Below are positions 34,617 through 42,729 of a stretch of 64,000 nucleotides of DNA, in pieces (positions within the stretch are counted from its first letter, which is position 1; each line of letters starts with the position of its first letter). The notes beneath the pieces are model-generated. The model saw nothing but the letters and a program-made list of their open reading frames with translations. It had not been told where the DNA came from and made no database searches. This DNA is from Paenibacillus borealis (GTDB taxonomy: Bacteria; Bacillota; Bacilli; Paenibacillales; Paenibacillaceae). Both the position numbers and the translations under genes were made by a program. The stretch lies in NCBI RefSeq assembly GCF_000758665.1, contig NZ_CP009285.1, positions 4,650,001 to 4,714,000 on the forward strand. The letters are read 5' to 3'.

Positions 34617-35945
34617 CTAGTAAAGCGTCATGTATTGATCTCTTTCCCATTGGTGAACCTGGGTGCGGTAGATATCCCATTCAATTTCTTTAAGTTCGTA
34701 GAAGTGGGCCAGCGCATGTTCGCCGAGAGCTTCGGTGATGACATGGCTGCGGATCATTTCGTTCAGGGCTTCCTTCAGATCGGACGGCAAGCTTGGGATG
34801 CCTTCTTCAATCCGCTCTTCCTCAGACATCACATAGATGTTACGGTCGATTGGAGCCGGAAGATCAAGCTGGCGTTTGATTCCATCCAAACCTGCCTTCA
34901 ACATTACAGCAAGGGCAAGGTAAGGGTTAGCCGCCGGGTCCGGGTTACGGACTTCAACGCGTGTGCTGAGCCCTCTGGAAGCCGGAATACGGATCATCGG
35001 GCTGCGGTTACTCGCAGACCATGCCACGTAGCAAGGAGCTTCATAACCAGGCACCAGACGCTTGTAAGAGTTGACAGTCGGGTTAGTAATCGCTGCAAAA
35101 GCACGTGCGTGCTTCAGAATACCCGCCATGTAATAACGGGCAGTCTTGCTCAGACCCAGTGTGTCGCTCTCGTCGTAGAACATATTCTCATTACCATTGA
35201 ACAAGGATTGGTGTGCATGCATACCGGATCCGTTCATGCCAAATAGCGGCTTAGGCATAAAAGTAGCATGCAGGCCGTGCTGACGGGCTACCGTCTTCAC
35301 GACAAGCTTAAAGGTTTGAATCTGATCCGCTGCCTTGATAGCATCGGCGTATTTGAAGTCAATCTCATGCTGGCCGGAAGCCACTTCATGATGGGATGCT
35401 TCAACTTCGAAGCCCATTTCTTCAAGTGTTAATACGATTTCGCGGCGGCAGTTCTCCCCAAGATCCATCGGCGCCAAATCGAAATATCCACCCTGATCGT
35501 TCAGTTCAGTGGTCGGGTTACCCTTCTCATCTGTTCTGAACAAGAAGAATTCAGGTTCAGGTCCGACATTCATAGCAGTGAAGCCCATTTCTTCAGCTTC
35601 GAGCAGACAACGTTTGAGGATACCGCGCGGATCTCCGGCAAACGGTGTTCCGTCAGGCATATACACATCACAAATCAGACGTGCAACACGACTGTCCGTC
35701 ACCCAAGGGAAAATCACCCAAGTGCTGAGATCCGGATACAGATACATGTCGGATTCTTCAATACGGACATAACCTTCGATGGATGAACCGTCGAACATCA
35801 TTTTGTTGTCGAGTGCCTTTTCAAGCTGACTTACGGGAATTTCCACATTTTTGATTGTTCCGAGCAGATCGGTAAATTGCAGGCGAATAAACCGGACGTT
35901 CTCGTCCTTGGCAATGCGCAGAATATCCTCTTTAGAAAAGCTCAC
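34617..35945 (-). CDS. glnA: Glutamine synthetase type I
   Basis: This 442-residue dodecameric enzyme condenses glutamate and ammonia using ATP. It matches GS I-alpha of Gram-positives in length and motifs: [19 protein letters not shown] in the N-terminal part, GPEPEFFLF and [13 protein letters not shown] in the metal site, the ATP-binding segment THNAGFMPKP-like [18 protein letters not shown], and [16 protein letters not shown]. As in Bacillus, the feedback-inhibited enzyme likely also controls GlnR and TnrA. It follows glnR by 29 bases in the same operon. Confidence 0.97.
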   Translation of the reverse strand: MSFSKEDILRIAKDENVRFIRLQFTDLLGTIKNVEIPVSQLEKALDNKMMFDGSSIEGYVRIEESDMYLYPDLSTWVIFPWVTDSRVARLICDVYMPDGTPFAGDPRGILKRCLLEAEEMGFTAMNVGPEPEFFLFRTDEKGNPTTELNDQGGYFDLAPMDLGENCRREIVLTLEEMGFEVEASHHEVASGQHEIDFKYADAIKAADQIQTFKLVVKTVARQHGLHATFMPKPLFGMNGSGMHAHQSLFNGNENMFYDESDTLGLSKTARYYMAGILKHARAFAAITNPTVNSYKRLVPGYEAPCYVAWSASNRSPMIRIPASRGLSTRVEVRNPDPAANPYLALAVMLKAGLDGIKRQLDLPAPIDRNIYVMSEEERIEEGIPSLPSDLKEALNEMIRSHVITEALGEHALAHFYELKEIEWDIYRTQVHQWERDQYMTLY

Positions 35946-35974
35946 TTTACCCTCTCCCTTTCAAAATCTCTATG

Positions 35975-36385
35975 TTATTTATTAAAAAACCGGGATAGCT
36001 CGCCTTGGATTAGAGACACTTGTCCCGGTCTTTTACCGGAAACCAGTTCCTGCTTAAGCAGACGGTGAAGCTGTGAATCGGATAACTCTCTACGCCGAAC
36101 CTCTGTATCAGGGGTAATGACCGTAGCTTCTTCGGATTCCTTCGAGACAGGATTCATCACCTGCTTGATGCCGGCGATATTAACACCCTTCTCAATCAAT
36201 GCTTTGATCTCCAGCAGACGTTCAACATCATTAAAGGAGAACAAACGCTGGTTGCCGGATGTGCGCGCGGGTACGATCAGGCTGTGCTGTTCATAATAAC
36301 GAATTTGTCTGGCAGATAGATCGGTTAACTTCATTACGATTCCTATAGGGAATAATGCCATATTTCTGCGGATTTCATCACCCAT
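35975..36385 (-). CDS. glnR: MerR-family nitrogen regulator GlnR
   Basis: This 136-residue MerR-type repressor has a winged helix (FPIGIVMKLTDLSARQIRYYE) and a short C-terminal tail of the kind that in B. subtilis is bound by feedback-inhibited glutamine synthetase. It controls glnRA and other nitrogen genes. Position directly before glnA and a consensus operator in its promoter support GlnR rather than TnrA. The tail ends PGQVSLIQGELSRFFNK. Confidence 0.95.
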   Translation of the reverse strand: MGDEIRRNMALFPIGIVMKLTDLSARQIRYYEQHSLIVPARTSGNQRLFSFNDVERLLEIKALIEKGVNIAGIKQVMNPVSKESEEATVITPDTEVRRRELSDSQLHRLLKQELVSGKRPGQVSLIQGELSRFFNK

Positions 36386-36422
36386 GACTCATCCAACCTT
36401 CCAATGATCTTTTTCTCATCTC

Positions 36423-36451
36423 ATTGTACATTTCCTTATATGGCGTGTCAA
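36423..36451 (-). promoter_or_regulatory. Sigma-A promoter of glnRA
   Basis: On the minus strand TTGACA (36446-36451) and TACAAT (36423-36428) are spaced by 17 bases, 38 bases before the glnR start. Confidence 0.85.
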
Positions 36452-36456
36452 TGGTA

Positions 36457-36473
36457 TGTGAGATTTTCTCACA
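36457..36473. promoter_or_regulatory. GlnR/TnrA operator
   Basis: TGTGAGATTTTCTCACA fits the palindromic consensus TGTNA-N7-TNACA exactly. It ends five bases upstream of the -35 box, suiting repression of glnRA by GlnR. Confidence 0.9.
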
Positions 36474-36619
36474 AGATTTCTTTACATCAATGAGAGATTA
36501 AGTGAACAAAGTGTCAGCTACATGGGACCTGGCTCCCCGCAGTATATCACATAGATCAATCCGTAAGCAAAAGTACCGATCTGCAAAACTTATTTTCACT
36601 CAAGCCCCCACGAAGTACT

Positions 36620-37165
36620 TTAAGCCTCAATCACTAGTTCCCCTTCTCCCTCCGGAGTCTCAAATCCGCTCAGAAACCGGGTTAGAATCTCTTCCGTGAT
36701 GGGAAAAGCCGCATTAGCATCAAATCGCCCGCTCCGGATCTGAAGCCTATGACGCAATTCGTCCGGATGGACTTTTAAATGGATCAGCGCCCAATCGCCT
36801 CCATGACGCTCAATCAGTTGTTTGTATTCGTCCCGCTTCTGCCGCTGCCAAAAGCTGAAATCGATAACGACATGACGTTTCGCCTGAATCAGCTTCACCA
36901 GTTCTCCACGCAACTTGATTTCCGATTGTTCCTTAAAGGATTCATAGTCCTGCTCTGGATAATCCACACCAAAACGGCCATGTGTACTCCAAATATCTTC
37001 ATCGACCGATAGCCGGATGAATCCCTCTTTCGCAAGCTTCAGCGCGAAGGTTGTTTTCCCTGAGCCAGCCACACCGCACATCATCACCACAACGGGAACT
37101 TTGCTTGCATTTTTGTATTGTGTTAAATTTTCTACCGCCGCTGCTTCATTCAACATAGACATCAT
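36620..37165 (-). CDS. P-loop kinase of the AAA_33 (zeta/polynucleotide kinase-like) type
   Basis: This 181-residue protein has Walker A CGVAGSGKTTFALKL near residue 30, then LSVDEDIWS (a typical Asp in zeta-like kinases) and VVIDFSFWQRQKRDEY carrying the second aspartate. It belongs to the predicted kinases of the AAA_33 group; substrates in relatives include nucleic acid ends, sugars and antibiotics. A tandem ATG follows AGAGGAG. It is the only gene between glnR and a small zinc-ribbon gene and has no strong link to nitrogen control. Confidence 0.82.
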   Translation of the reverse strand: MMSMLNEAAAVENLTQYKNASKVPVVVMMCGVAGSGKTTFALKLAKEGFIRLSVDEDIWSTHGRFGVDYPEQDYESFKEQSEIKLRGELVKLIQAKRHVVIDFSFWQRQKRDEYKQLIERHGGDWALIHLKVHPDELRHRLQIRSGRFDANAAFPITEEILTRFLSGFETPEGEGELVIEA

Positions 37166-37249
37166 CTCCTCTTCTCACTTTGAGCTTGCGGGAACGTTTC
37201 TACTTAAACTTCATAGTCACAGTATAAAACAAACTACGGGGTGACCTCT

Positions 37250-37423
37250 ATGAACCAGACTAATCTCATCTGTAAAGCTTGCGGAAATAACACTTTTGCT
37301 GAAGGTAAACTGGATGGCTACGCCAATGTAAGGCCTGTAAATTACTATTTCTCTTTTGGTCCAAAGCTTACATTGACAATTTGTAAAAGATGCGGCGATG
37401 TGGCTTCAATGAAAGTAGACTAA
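37250..37423 (+). CDS. Small zinc-ribbon protein, 57 aa
   Basis: This 57-residue protein has two CxxC knuckles: ICKACGN near the N-terminus and ICKRCGDV near the C-terminus, forming a four-cysteine zinc ribbon. The ATG at 37250 follows GGGGTGA at good spacing. No family could be named. It ends at a perfect hairpin shared with the convergent ynbB gene. Confidence 0.75.
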   Translation: MNQTNLICKACGNNTFAEGKLDGYANVRPVNYYFSFGPKLTLTICKRCGDVASMKVD

Positions 37424-37455
37424 TTTCACAAATTCTAATTCAGTCCTCCAATGCA

Positions 37456-37492
37456 AATAACCGGACAGTCATCTGCTGAGTGTCCGGTTATT
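37456..37492. terminator. Shared terminator hairpin
   Basis: AATAACCGGACA and TGTCCGGTTATT form a perfect 12-bp stem between the convergent zinc-ribbon and ynbB genes. Confidence 0.75.
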
Positions 37493-37509
37493 GTAGGTTT
37501 TACATTTAA

Positions 37510-38763
37510 TTAAAGTAAATTGCGTTCTCTCATACTTTGCAGGGCCATTAGTACCCCGTACTTCACATGAGAATAGGTTAATCCGCCCTGCATATAACCG
37601 ATATACGGTGCCCGGATAGGCGCATCCGCAGATAATTCCAGGCTGCCGCCCTGAATGAACGTTCCTGCCGCCATAATGACCGGATGCTCATAACCAGGCA
37701 TGTCCCACGGCTCGGGAACAACATGGCTGTCTACAGCTGCTGCACGCTGGATTCCCTGGACGAAAGCAATCAGATGCTCAGGTCCGTCAAAAGCAACCGC
37801 CTGAATCAGATCCGTCCGCGGCTCATCCCAGGCCGGCTTAGTAGTGAAGCCGCAGCGCTGGAATACAGCAGAAGCGAATATGCTGCCCTTCACTGCCTGT
37901 CCGACGGTATGCGGAGCCATGAAGAGCCCCTGATACAGTCCGCGCGTCGTTCCCAGCATGGCACCGACTTCGCCGCCTATCCCAGGAGCTGTAAGGCGGT
38001 ACGCGGCCAATTCCACCAGATCCGCACGGCCGCAGATATACCCGCCTGTCTCGGCAATTCCGCCGCCGGGATTCTTAATCAATGAGCCGGCGACGAGGTC
38101 AGCGCCCACCTGAGGGGGCTCCAGAGTCTCGGTGAACTCTCCATAGCAATTGTCTACGAATACGATTACGTCAGATTTTAGTGCTTTTACCTGCGCCACC
38201 ATCTCACCGATCTCTGCGACCGTGAAGGACGAACGCCAGTCATAACCGCGGGAACGCTGGATTCCGATGACTTTAGTCTTATCGTTTACGGCTATAGCAA
38301 CCTCGTCCCAGTCAATTTTACCGTCAGCCGTTAGTGCAGTCTCGCGGTAGCCGATGCCAAAGTCTGCCAGAGAGCCTGTCCCGTCTCCGGCCTTGCCAAC
38401 TACCTTGTGCAGCGTATCGTAGGGCCGCCCTGTAATGTATAGAAGCTCGTCTCCGGGACGGAGCACACCGAAGAGCGCCGTAGATATCGTATGAGTGCCA
38501 GAAGCGAAATGGGGGCGTACCAGCGCCGCCTCCGCGCCGAATACTTCAGCATAGACCAGATCCAGTACCTCACGCCCCCGGTCATTGTAGGCATATCCCG
38601 TAGACCCGGCAAAATGAAAATCACTGACGTGCTGGCGCTGGAAGGCTTCAATGACCTTCCACTGATTATGATCTACAATTTTATCCAGCCGTTTAACTGC
38701 AACTTCAATTTCAAGCTCTGCAGCTTCCGCTGCCTGTAATAGATCCTCTGCAAATACTGCCAT
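37510..38763 (-). CDS. ynbB: PLP-dependent aluminium-resistance/methionine gamma-lyase family protein
   Basis: This 417-residue fold-type I PLP enzyme belongs to the Alum_res family. The Schiff-base lysine is in GSLIKNPGGG and the aspartate in VFVDNCYGEF; N-terminal FAGSTGYAYNDRGRE and HFASGTHTIS are also conserved. The family's true substrate is uncertain; in B. subtilis ynbB lies between ynbA (hflX) and glnR as here, which supports orthology. Length matches. It is followed by a shared hairpin. Confidence 0.92.
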   Translation of the reverse strand: MAVFAEDLLQAAEAAELEIEVAVKRLDKIVDHNQWKVIEAFQRQHVSDFHFAGSTGYAYNDRGREVLDLVYAEVFGAEAALVRPHFASGTHTISTALFGVLRPGDELLYITGRPYDTLHKVVGKAGDGTGSLADFGIGYRETALTADGKIDWDEVAIAVNDKTKVIGIQRSRGYDWRSSFTVAEIGEMVAQVKALKSDVIVFVDNCYGEFTETLEPPQVGADLVAGSLIKNPGGGIAETGGYICGRADLVELAAYRLTAPGIGGEVGAMLGTTRGLYQGLFMAPHTVGQAVKGSIFASAVFQRCGFTTKPAWDEPRTDLIQAVAFDGPEHLIAFVQGIQRAAAVDSHVVPEPWDMPGYEHPVIMAAGTFIQGGSLELSADAPIRAPYIGYMQGGLTYSHVKYGVLMALQSMRERNLL

Positions 38764-38856
38764 TTCCTCTCAATCTCTCCTAACCCTACTTTTACTTGTC
38801 AAAGCTGAACACATCTACGCGATTCCAAGAGGAACGGTGCCCGTTTCAGCGAGAAA

Positions 38857-38913
38857 CCCCGCACAGCAGCAGCTGCCCCGACTAATCCGGAGCAATACTG
38901 AAGCTGTGCGGGG
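38857..38913 (-). terminator. Hairpin after hflX
   Basis: CCCCGCACAGC and GCTGTGCGGGG form a perfect 11-bp stem over a 35-base loop, with a short T stretch after it on the minus strand. It lies between hflX and ynbB, so ynbB probably has some separate transcription. Confidence 0.6.
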
Positions 38914-38949
38914 ACTTGAAATGCCTGTACCTATAACATGCAAGCACAC

Positions 38950-40239
38950 TTATTGTGGTTCGATGAACTCAGCAAGCTTGTAGCTCCATTTATCGTAGTC
39001 CTCTTTATTCAGACGAACATTATAGAGCACGTCATTCTCATCATAATTTTGCTCAAGGACCTCTCCAACCCGGTAGAGCAGTGATGACAGGTCTCCCCGG
39101 TCGCCGGGAATCCGGAAGATCAGGGTATCCCCGGCCAGCTCATCGCTGATGATCTCCGTAATCCGGGTCAGGTCATCCGGATTAAAAGCGCTGATCTTCA
39201 GGAATCCCGGACCTGTAGGAAGCATCTCCAGCTGCTCCGGCTGGCACAGGTCGGTTTTGTTGAACAAGACAATCTGCGGTTTCCCTGCGGCGCCCAGATC
39301 CTGCAGAATCGACTGCACAACATCCATCTGCTCTTCGCGCATTGGAGAAGAGGAATCGACCACATGCAGCACCAGGTTCGCTTCATTCACTTCCTCCAGG
39401 GTTGCACGGAAGGAGGCTACCAGATCATGCGGCAGGTTCTGGATAAAACCAACCGTATCTGTGAGGACGACTTCCTTTCCCCCTGGAAGCTGCAGCACAC
39501 GTGAAGTCGGGTCAAGAGTCGCAAACAGCTGGTTCTCAATATACACATCTGCATCCGTAAGCTGCTTCAGCAGTGTCGATTTGCCGGCATTGGTATAACC
39601 AACGAGCGCCACCTGGACAGCGCCGCTCTTACGGCGGCGTTCACGGTGCAGCTCACGTGTCTTGATGACATCATCCAGCTGACGTTTCAGCTCGGTTATC
39701 CGGTCGCGGATATGGCGGCGGTCGGTCTCCAGCTTGCTCTCCCCGGGTCCTCTTGTGCCAATCCCGCCGCCGAGCCGCGACAGATTCTTGCCTTGTCCGG
39801 ACAGTCGCGGGAGCAGATAGGAGAGCTGCGCCAGCTCTACCTGAATGATGCCTTCCCGGGTCTTCGCCCGGCCGGCAAAAATATCAAGGATCAGCTGCGT
39901 ACGGTCAATAATCTTCAGATCCAGAGACTCCTCCAGATTCCGCACCTGTGCCCCGGACAGCTCCTGGTCAAAGATCGCCGTATTGGCACCCAGACCGTCA
40001 GCGGCCATCCGCAGCTCTTCTACCTTACCTTTGCCGATGAACCATTTGGAATCCGGGGTTTCCTTATTCTGCCGGATAACATCGAGAACCTCCACCCCGG
40101 CGGTTTCAGCCAGCTGGACCAGTTCCTGGAGGGAAAGCTCGGGATCGATGCCCGTGCGTTTGATTTTGTCCGTGACCAGACTGACGAGAATTGCCCGGTC
40201 CTGAACATCCGTCTCTGTATCATGCGTTGTAATTGCCAT
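38950..40239 (-). CDS. hflX: Ribosome-associated GTPase HflX
   Basis: This 429-residue GTPase splits or rescues stalled 70S ribosomes, especially after heat shock. The N-terminal HflX domain includes WFIGKGKVEELR, and the SGxGKNLSRLGGGIGTRGPGES-type linker is intact. The G1 motif is GYTNAGKSTLLKQL, G3 is DTVGF and G4 is NKTD. Length is typical. It follows spoVK by 35 bases on the same strand, matching the spoVK-ynbA-ynbB order of B. subtilis. Confidence 0.96.
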   Translation of the reverse strand: MAITTHDTETDVQDRAILVSLVTDKIKRTGIDPELSLQELVQLAETAGVEVLDVIRQNKETPDSKWFIGKGKVEELRMAADGLGANTAIFDQELSGAQVRNLEESLDLKIIDRTQLILDIFAGRAKTREGIIQVELAQLSYLLPRLSGQGKNLSRLGGGIGTRGPGESKLETDRRHIRDRITELKRQLDDVIKTRELHRERRRKSGAVQVALVGYTNAGKSTLLKQLTDADVYIENQLFATLDPTSRVLQLPGGKEVVLTDTVGFIQNLPHDLVASFRATLEEVNEANLVLHVVDSSSPMREEQMDVVQSILQDLGAAGKPQIVLFNKTDLCQPEQLEMLPTGPGFLKISAFNPDDLTRITEIISDELAGDTLIFRIPGDRGDLSSLLYRVGEVLEQNYDENDVLYNVRLNKEDYDKWSYKLAEFIEPQ

Positions 40240-40274
40240 TAATTAAGTGCTCCTTATCTCTATGCATTCATGTC

Positions 40275-41246
40275 TTACAATTTAAAATCCTCAGTCCGCA
40301 GAGTCATCAGCTCCTGCTTACCTGGAGTTGTGCTCTCGTACTGGTTCAGCAGGCGTACAGCCTGCGAGCGTACAGCCTTCTCAATACTGTTGCGCACGTA
40401 CCTTGCATTGCTGAAGGCATGCAGACTTTCTGTTTTTTCAAGCAGCAAAGCCTGCTTTAGTCTGAGTATGGCCTGCGGCATCAGAATATAATCGCGGTCT
40501 TTGGCCATCAGCTCGGCAATCTGCAGCAGCTGGTCGATCGTATAGTCAGGAAATTCCACCTGAATCGGAAAGCGTGAAGGCAGGCCGGGGTTGCTCATCA
40601 GAAAATAATCGATTTCACCGGAATAACCGGCCAGAATCAGCACAAATTGACTCCGGTGATCCTCCATGGATTTCACCAGGGTATCGATAGCTTCCTTGCC
40701 GAAATCCTTATCTCCCCCGCGGGCCAGACTGTAGGCTTCATCGATAAAAAGAATGCCGCCCAGCGCTTTTTTTACCAGATCCCGTGTCTTCTGGGCGGTG
40801 TGGCCGATATATTCGCCCACCAGATCCGCCCGCTCCACCTCGATCAGATGGCCTTTACTGAGCACACCCATCCGCTGGAACAGCTTCGCGACAATCCGCG
40901 CTACGGTTGTTTTGCCGGTGCCGGGATTTCCTTTGAAGACCATGTGATAGGCCTGGCCCCCACTGGCGAGTCCCGCTTCGCTGCGCATCTGTGCTACCTG
41001 CAGCAGGGCATATATCTCAAAAACTAGCTCTTTGATATTATCCAGACCTACTAACGCGTCCAGTTCCCGGCTGAGTTCCTGGAACAGTCCGCTGTGGCTG
41101 TGGTTTTTGGAGGGTACCTGGCCGCTGGCGCTGTCTGCGGGTGAGCTGGCCACCGGCGCCGGATCCTGATTCCTCAGCACAATATTGATCTGCCGTGACG
41201 GTCTTCCTTCATCACGTCCACTTGCCGCCGCTACATGTCCGTTCAC
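40275..41246 (-). CDS. spoVK: Stage V sporulation AAA ATPase SpoVK
   Basis: This 323-residue AAA ATPase of the CbxX/CfxQ family has Walker A GNPGTGKTTVARIV and Walker B GILFIDEAYSLARG, with a DLVGEYIGHTAQKTR pore-region segment. SpoVK is needed for spore maturation in B. subtilis. The N-terminal 60 residues are low-complexity and polar. The GTG at 41246 is chosen because GAGGTG precedes it at six bases; an in-frame GTG three codons earlier is less well spaced. Confidence 0.92.
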   Translation of the reverse strand: MNGHVAAASGRDEGRPSRQINIVLRNQDPAPVASSPADSASGQVPSKNHSHSGLFQELSRELDALVGLDNIKELVFEIYALLQVAQMRSEAGLASGGQAYHMVFKGNPGTGKTTVARIVAKLFQRMGVLSKGHLIEVERADLVGEYIGHTAQKTRDLVKKALGGILFIDEAYSLARGGDKDFGKEAIDTLVKSMEDHRSQFVLILAGYSGEIDYFLMSNPGLPSRFPIQVEFPDYTIDQLLQIAELMAKDRDYILMPQAILRLKQALLLEKTESLHAFSNARYVRNSIEKAVRSQAVRLLNQYESTTPGKQELMTLRTEDFKL

Positions 41247-41336
41247 CTTGTTCACCTCATTATACAGGGCTGACTTGCTCTAAACAGTCTATTCCGGTAC
41301 ACGGGGTGTTATTAGCAGTTTCCGAAATTAGCAGAT

Positions 41337-41993
41337 TTATAAAGATAACTGCTGCATTTTCCAATTGGTATAGGCGAGAATTTCGCGTGTCTTGTACTTA
41401 AGCATCGACATAACCTCAGACGTAGTCACCCCAAGCTCCGGGTTCGCAAACCCAAGCTCACGGGCAATCTCTATCGCACGGCGGCCATGGAAATCATGAG
41501 TAATGATGACTGCTGAAGACAAGCCCTCCTGCTGCATGACAACTTTGCTGAATTGTAAATTCTCTAAGGTGCTGGTAGACCGATTCTCCAGATAGATGAT
41601 ATCCTCCGGCACGCCATGTGCCGCCAGATAAATCTTCATTCCTTCAGCTTCGGTGTACTTGTAATCCGGCTGATCCAGACCTCCAGAGACCACAAAATGG
41701 GAGAATGCACCGGCCTGGTAAAGTTCAAGCGCATAATCGAGCCGCTCCTTCAGCCCGGGACTTGGTTCATCGCCCCACATCGACATGCCCAGAATTACAC
41801 CTGCATCCGCTTTCACCATGGGCACGGTTGTTTCTGCACTGTTAATTCTGCTAAAAGCCACAGCGCACCAGGTAAGACCGGCAACGATGAGCAGGATCAG
41901 CGCAGCCCATAAGAACCGCTTCCTACGGTAGCGGCGTTTCCGGGACACTCTGCGAATGGGAGATGACCCTCTTTGATAGACATACCATTCCAT
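41337..41993 (-). CDS. YdcF/SanA-like DUF218 membrane protein
   Basis: This 218-residue protein has a basic N-terminus, one membrane helix (FLWAALILLIVAGLTWCAVAF) and an outward-facing DUF218 domain (VILGMSMWGDEPSPGLKERL; YLENRSTSTLENL; ITHDFHGRRA). E. coli relatives SanA/ElyC affect envelope integrity, and YdcF binds AdoMet; biochemical function is open. It overlaps nothing but is only three bases from the upstream DUF402 gene, so co-transcription is likely. Confidence 0.85.
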   Translation of the reverse strand: MEWYVYQRGSSPIRRVSRKRRYRRKRFLWAALILLIVAGLTWCAVAFSRINSAETTVPMVKADAGVILGMSMWGDEPSPGLKERLDYALELYQAGAFSHFVVSGGLDQPDYKYTEAEGMKIYLAAHGVPEDIIYLENRSTSTLENLQFSKVVMQQEGLSSAVIITHDFHGRRAIEIARELGFANPELGVTTSEVMSMLKYKTREILAYTNWKMQQLSL

Positions 41994-41995
41994 TA

Positions 41996-42550
41996 TTATT
42001 TCCTCCTGAACTCTCCGTGATGAAACAATTCGGCACGGTGCTTCAGTGAAAGGGAGAAATAAGGGAAGGCATGAGCATCGATACTGCGCAGTATCGTATT
42101 CGCTGTAGACCAGGCTAAATTATAGTCACTGTCAGTGATATCTTCCCGTTCCAGCGCTTCCTCAAGCTCATCCTCATCCAGCAAGAACACTTCACCGTTC
42201 CACAGCACCACAACATCCAGGTACAAATCATCAAACCAGGGAACCCCTTGGTCTGTTACTCCCTGAACCTTGCAGGTGTCGATATACCATTGTACAATAT
42301 TCTGCCGTTCGTCAAACATGGCCGTCACAATATAGTGGCTGTCTTTGGGAAAATACTGCAGCCATGAATACCCCTTGTCCGCAATGCGGTATGTATGCCT
42401 GCCATAGCTCTTCCACAGCGGTTCCTTCAGCCCGTATATAGTATACAGTGTAATGTATCCGCTGAATTCCCGGGTTTCCACATAGCGGCAGGCAAAATGG
42501 CGGCGCGTAATCCGGCGCCAGTTGGCCCGGTCTCCGAATTTACGTTTCAT
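41996..42550 (-). CDS. DUF402 nucleoside di-/triphosphatase (YgaC-like)
   Basis: This 184-residue protein has the DUF402 domain with WLQYFPKDSHYIVTAMFDE, WYIDTCKVQG and YLDVVVLWNGEVFLLDEDEL, the acidic residues of which bind Mg in structures of the staphylococcal nucleoside tri- and diphosphatase. The size matches B. subtilis YgaC (176). The ATG at 42550 follows GAGAGGG; an upstream in-frame stretch to 42715 crosses the terminator of the penicillin-binding protein gene and is discarded. Confidence 0.88.
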   Translation of the reverse strand: MKRKFGDRANWRRITRRHFACRYVETREFSGYITLYTIYGLKEPLWKSYGRHTYRIADKGYSWLQYFPKDSHYIVTAMFDERQNIVQWYIDTCKVQGVTDQGVPWFDDLYLDVVVLWNGEVFLLDEDELEEALEREDITDSDYNLAWSTANTILRSIDAHAFPYFSLSLKHRAELFHHGEFRRK

Positions 42551-42636
42551 ATGAATAACCCTCTCAGATAATGGTGCCTTCAGCTTAACACATTTCGCGT
42601 ATACACTCAAAATATCCCTGTGATACCGGGCACCAG

Positions 42637-42690
42637 AAAACCCCGGCACCCGGAAAATCTGCAGCTTGCAGAGCTTCCGGGGGGCCGGGG
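42637..42690 (-). terminator. Terminator of the PBP1 gene
   Basis: CCCCGGC and GCCGGGG with inner TTCCGGG/CCCGGAA form a long stem; TTTT follows on the minus strand. Confidence 0.8.
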
Positions 42691-42729
42691 TCAGGAATTT
42701 CCATGGATTTTTCATTTAAGCAATACGAT

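Noticed and set aside
34438..34680. 80-codon frame on the minus strand
   Set aside because: Overlaps the glnA end and its terminator; no ribosome binding site.
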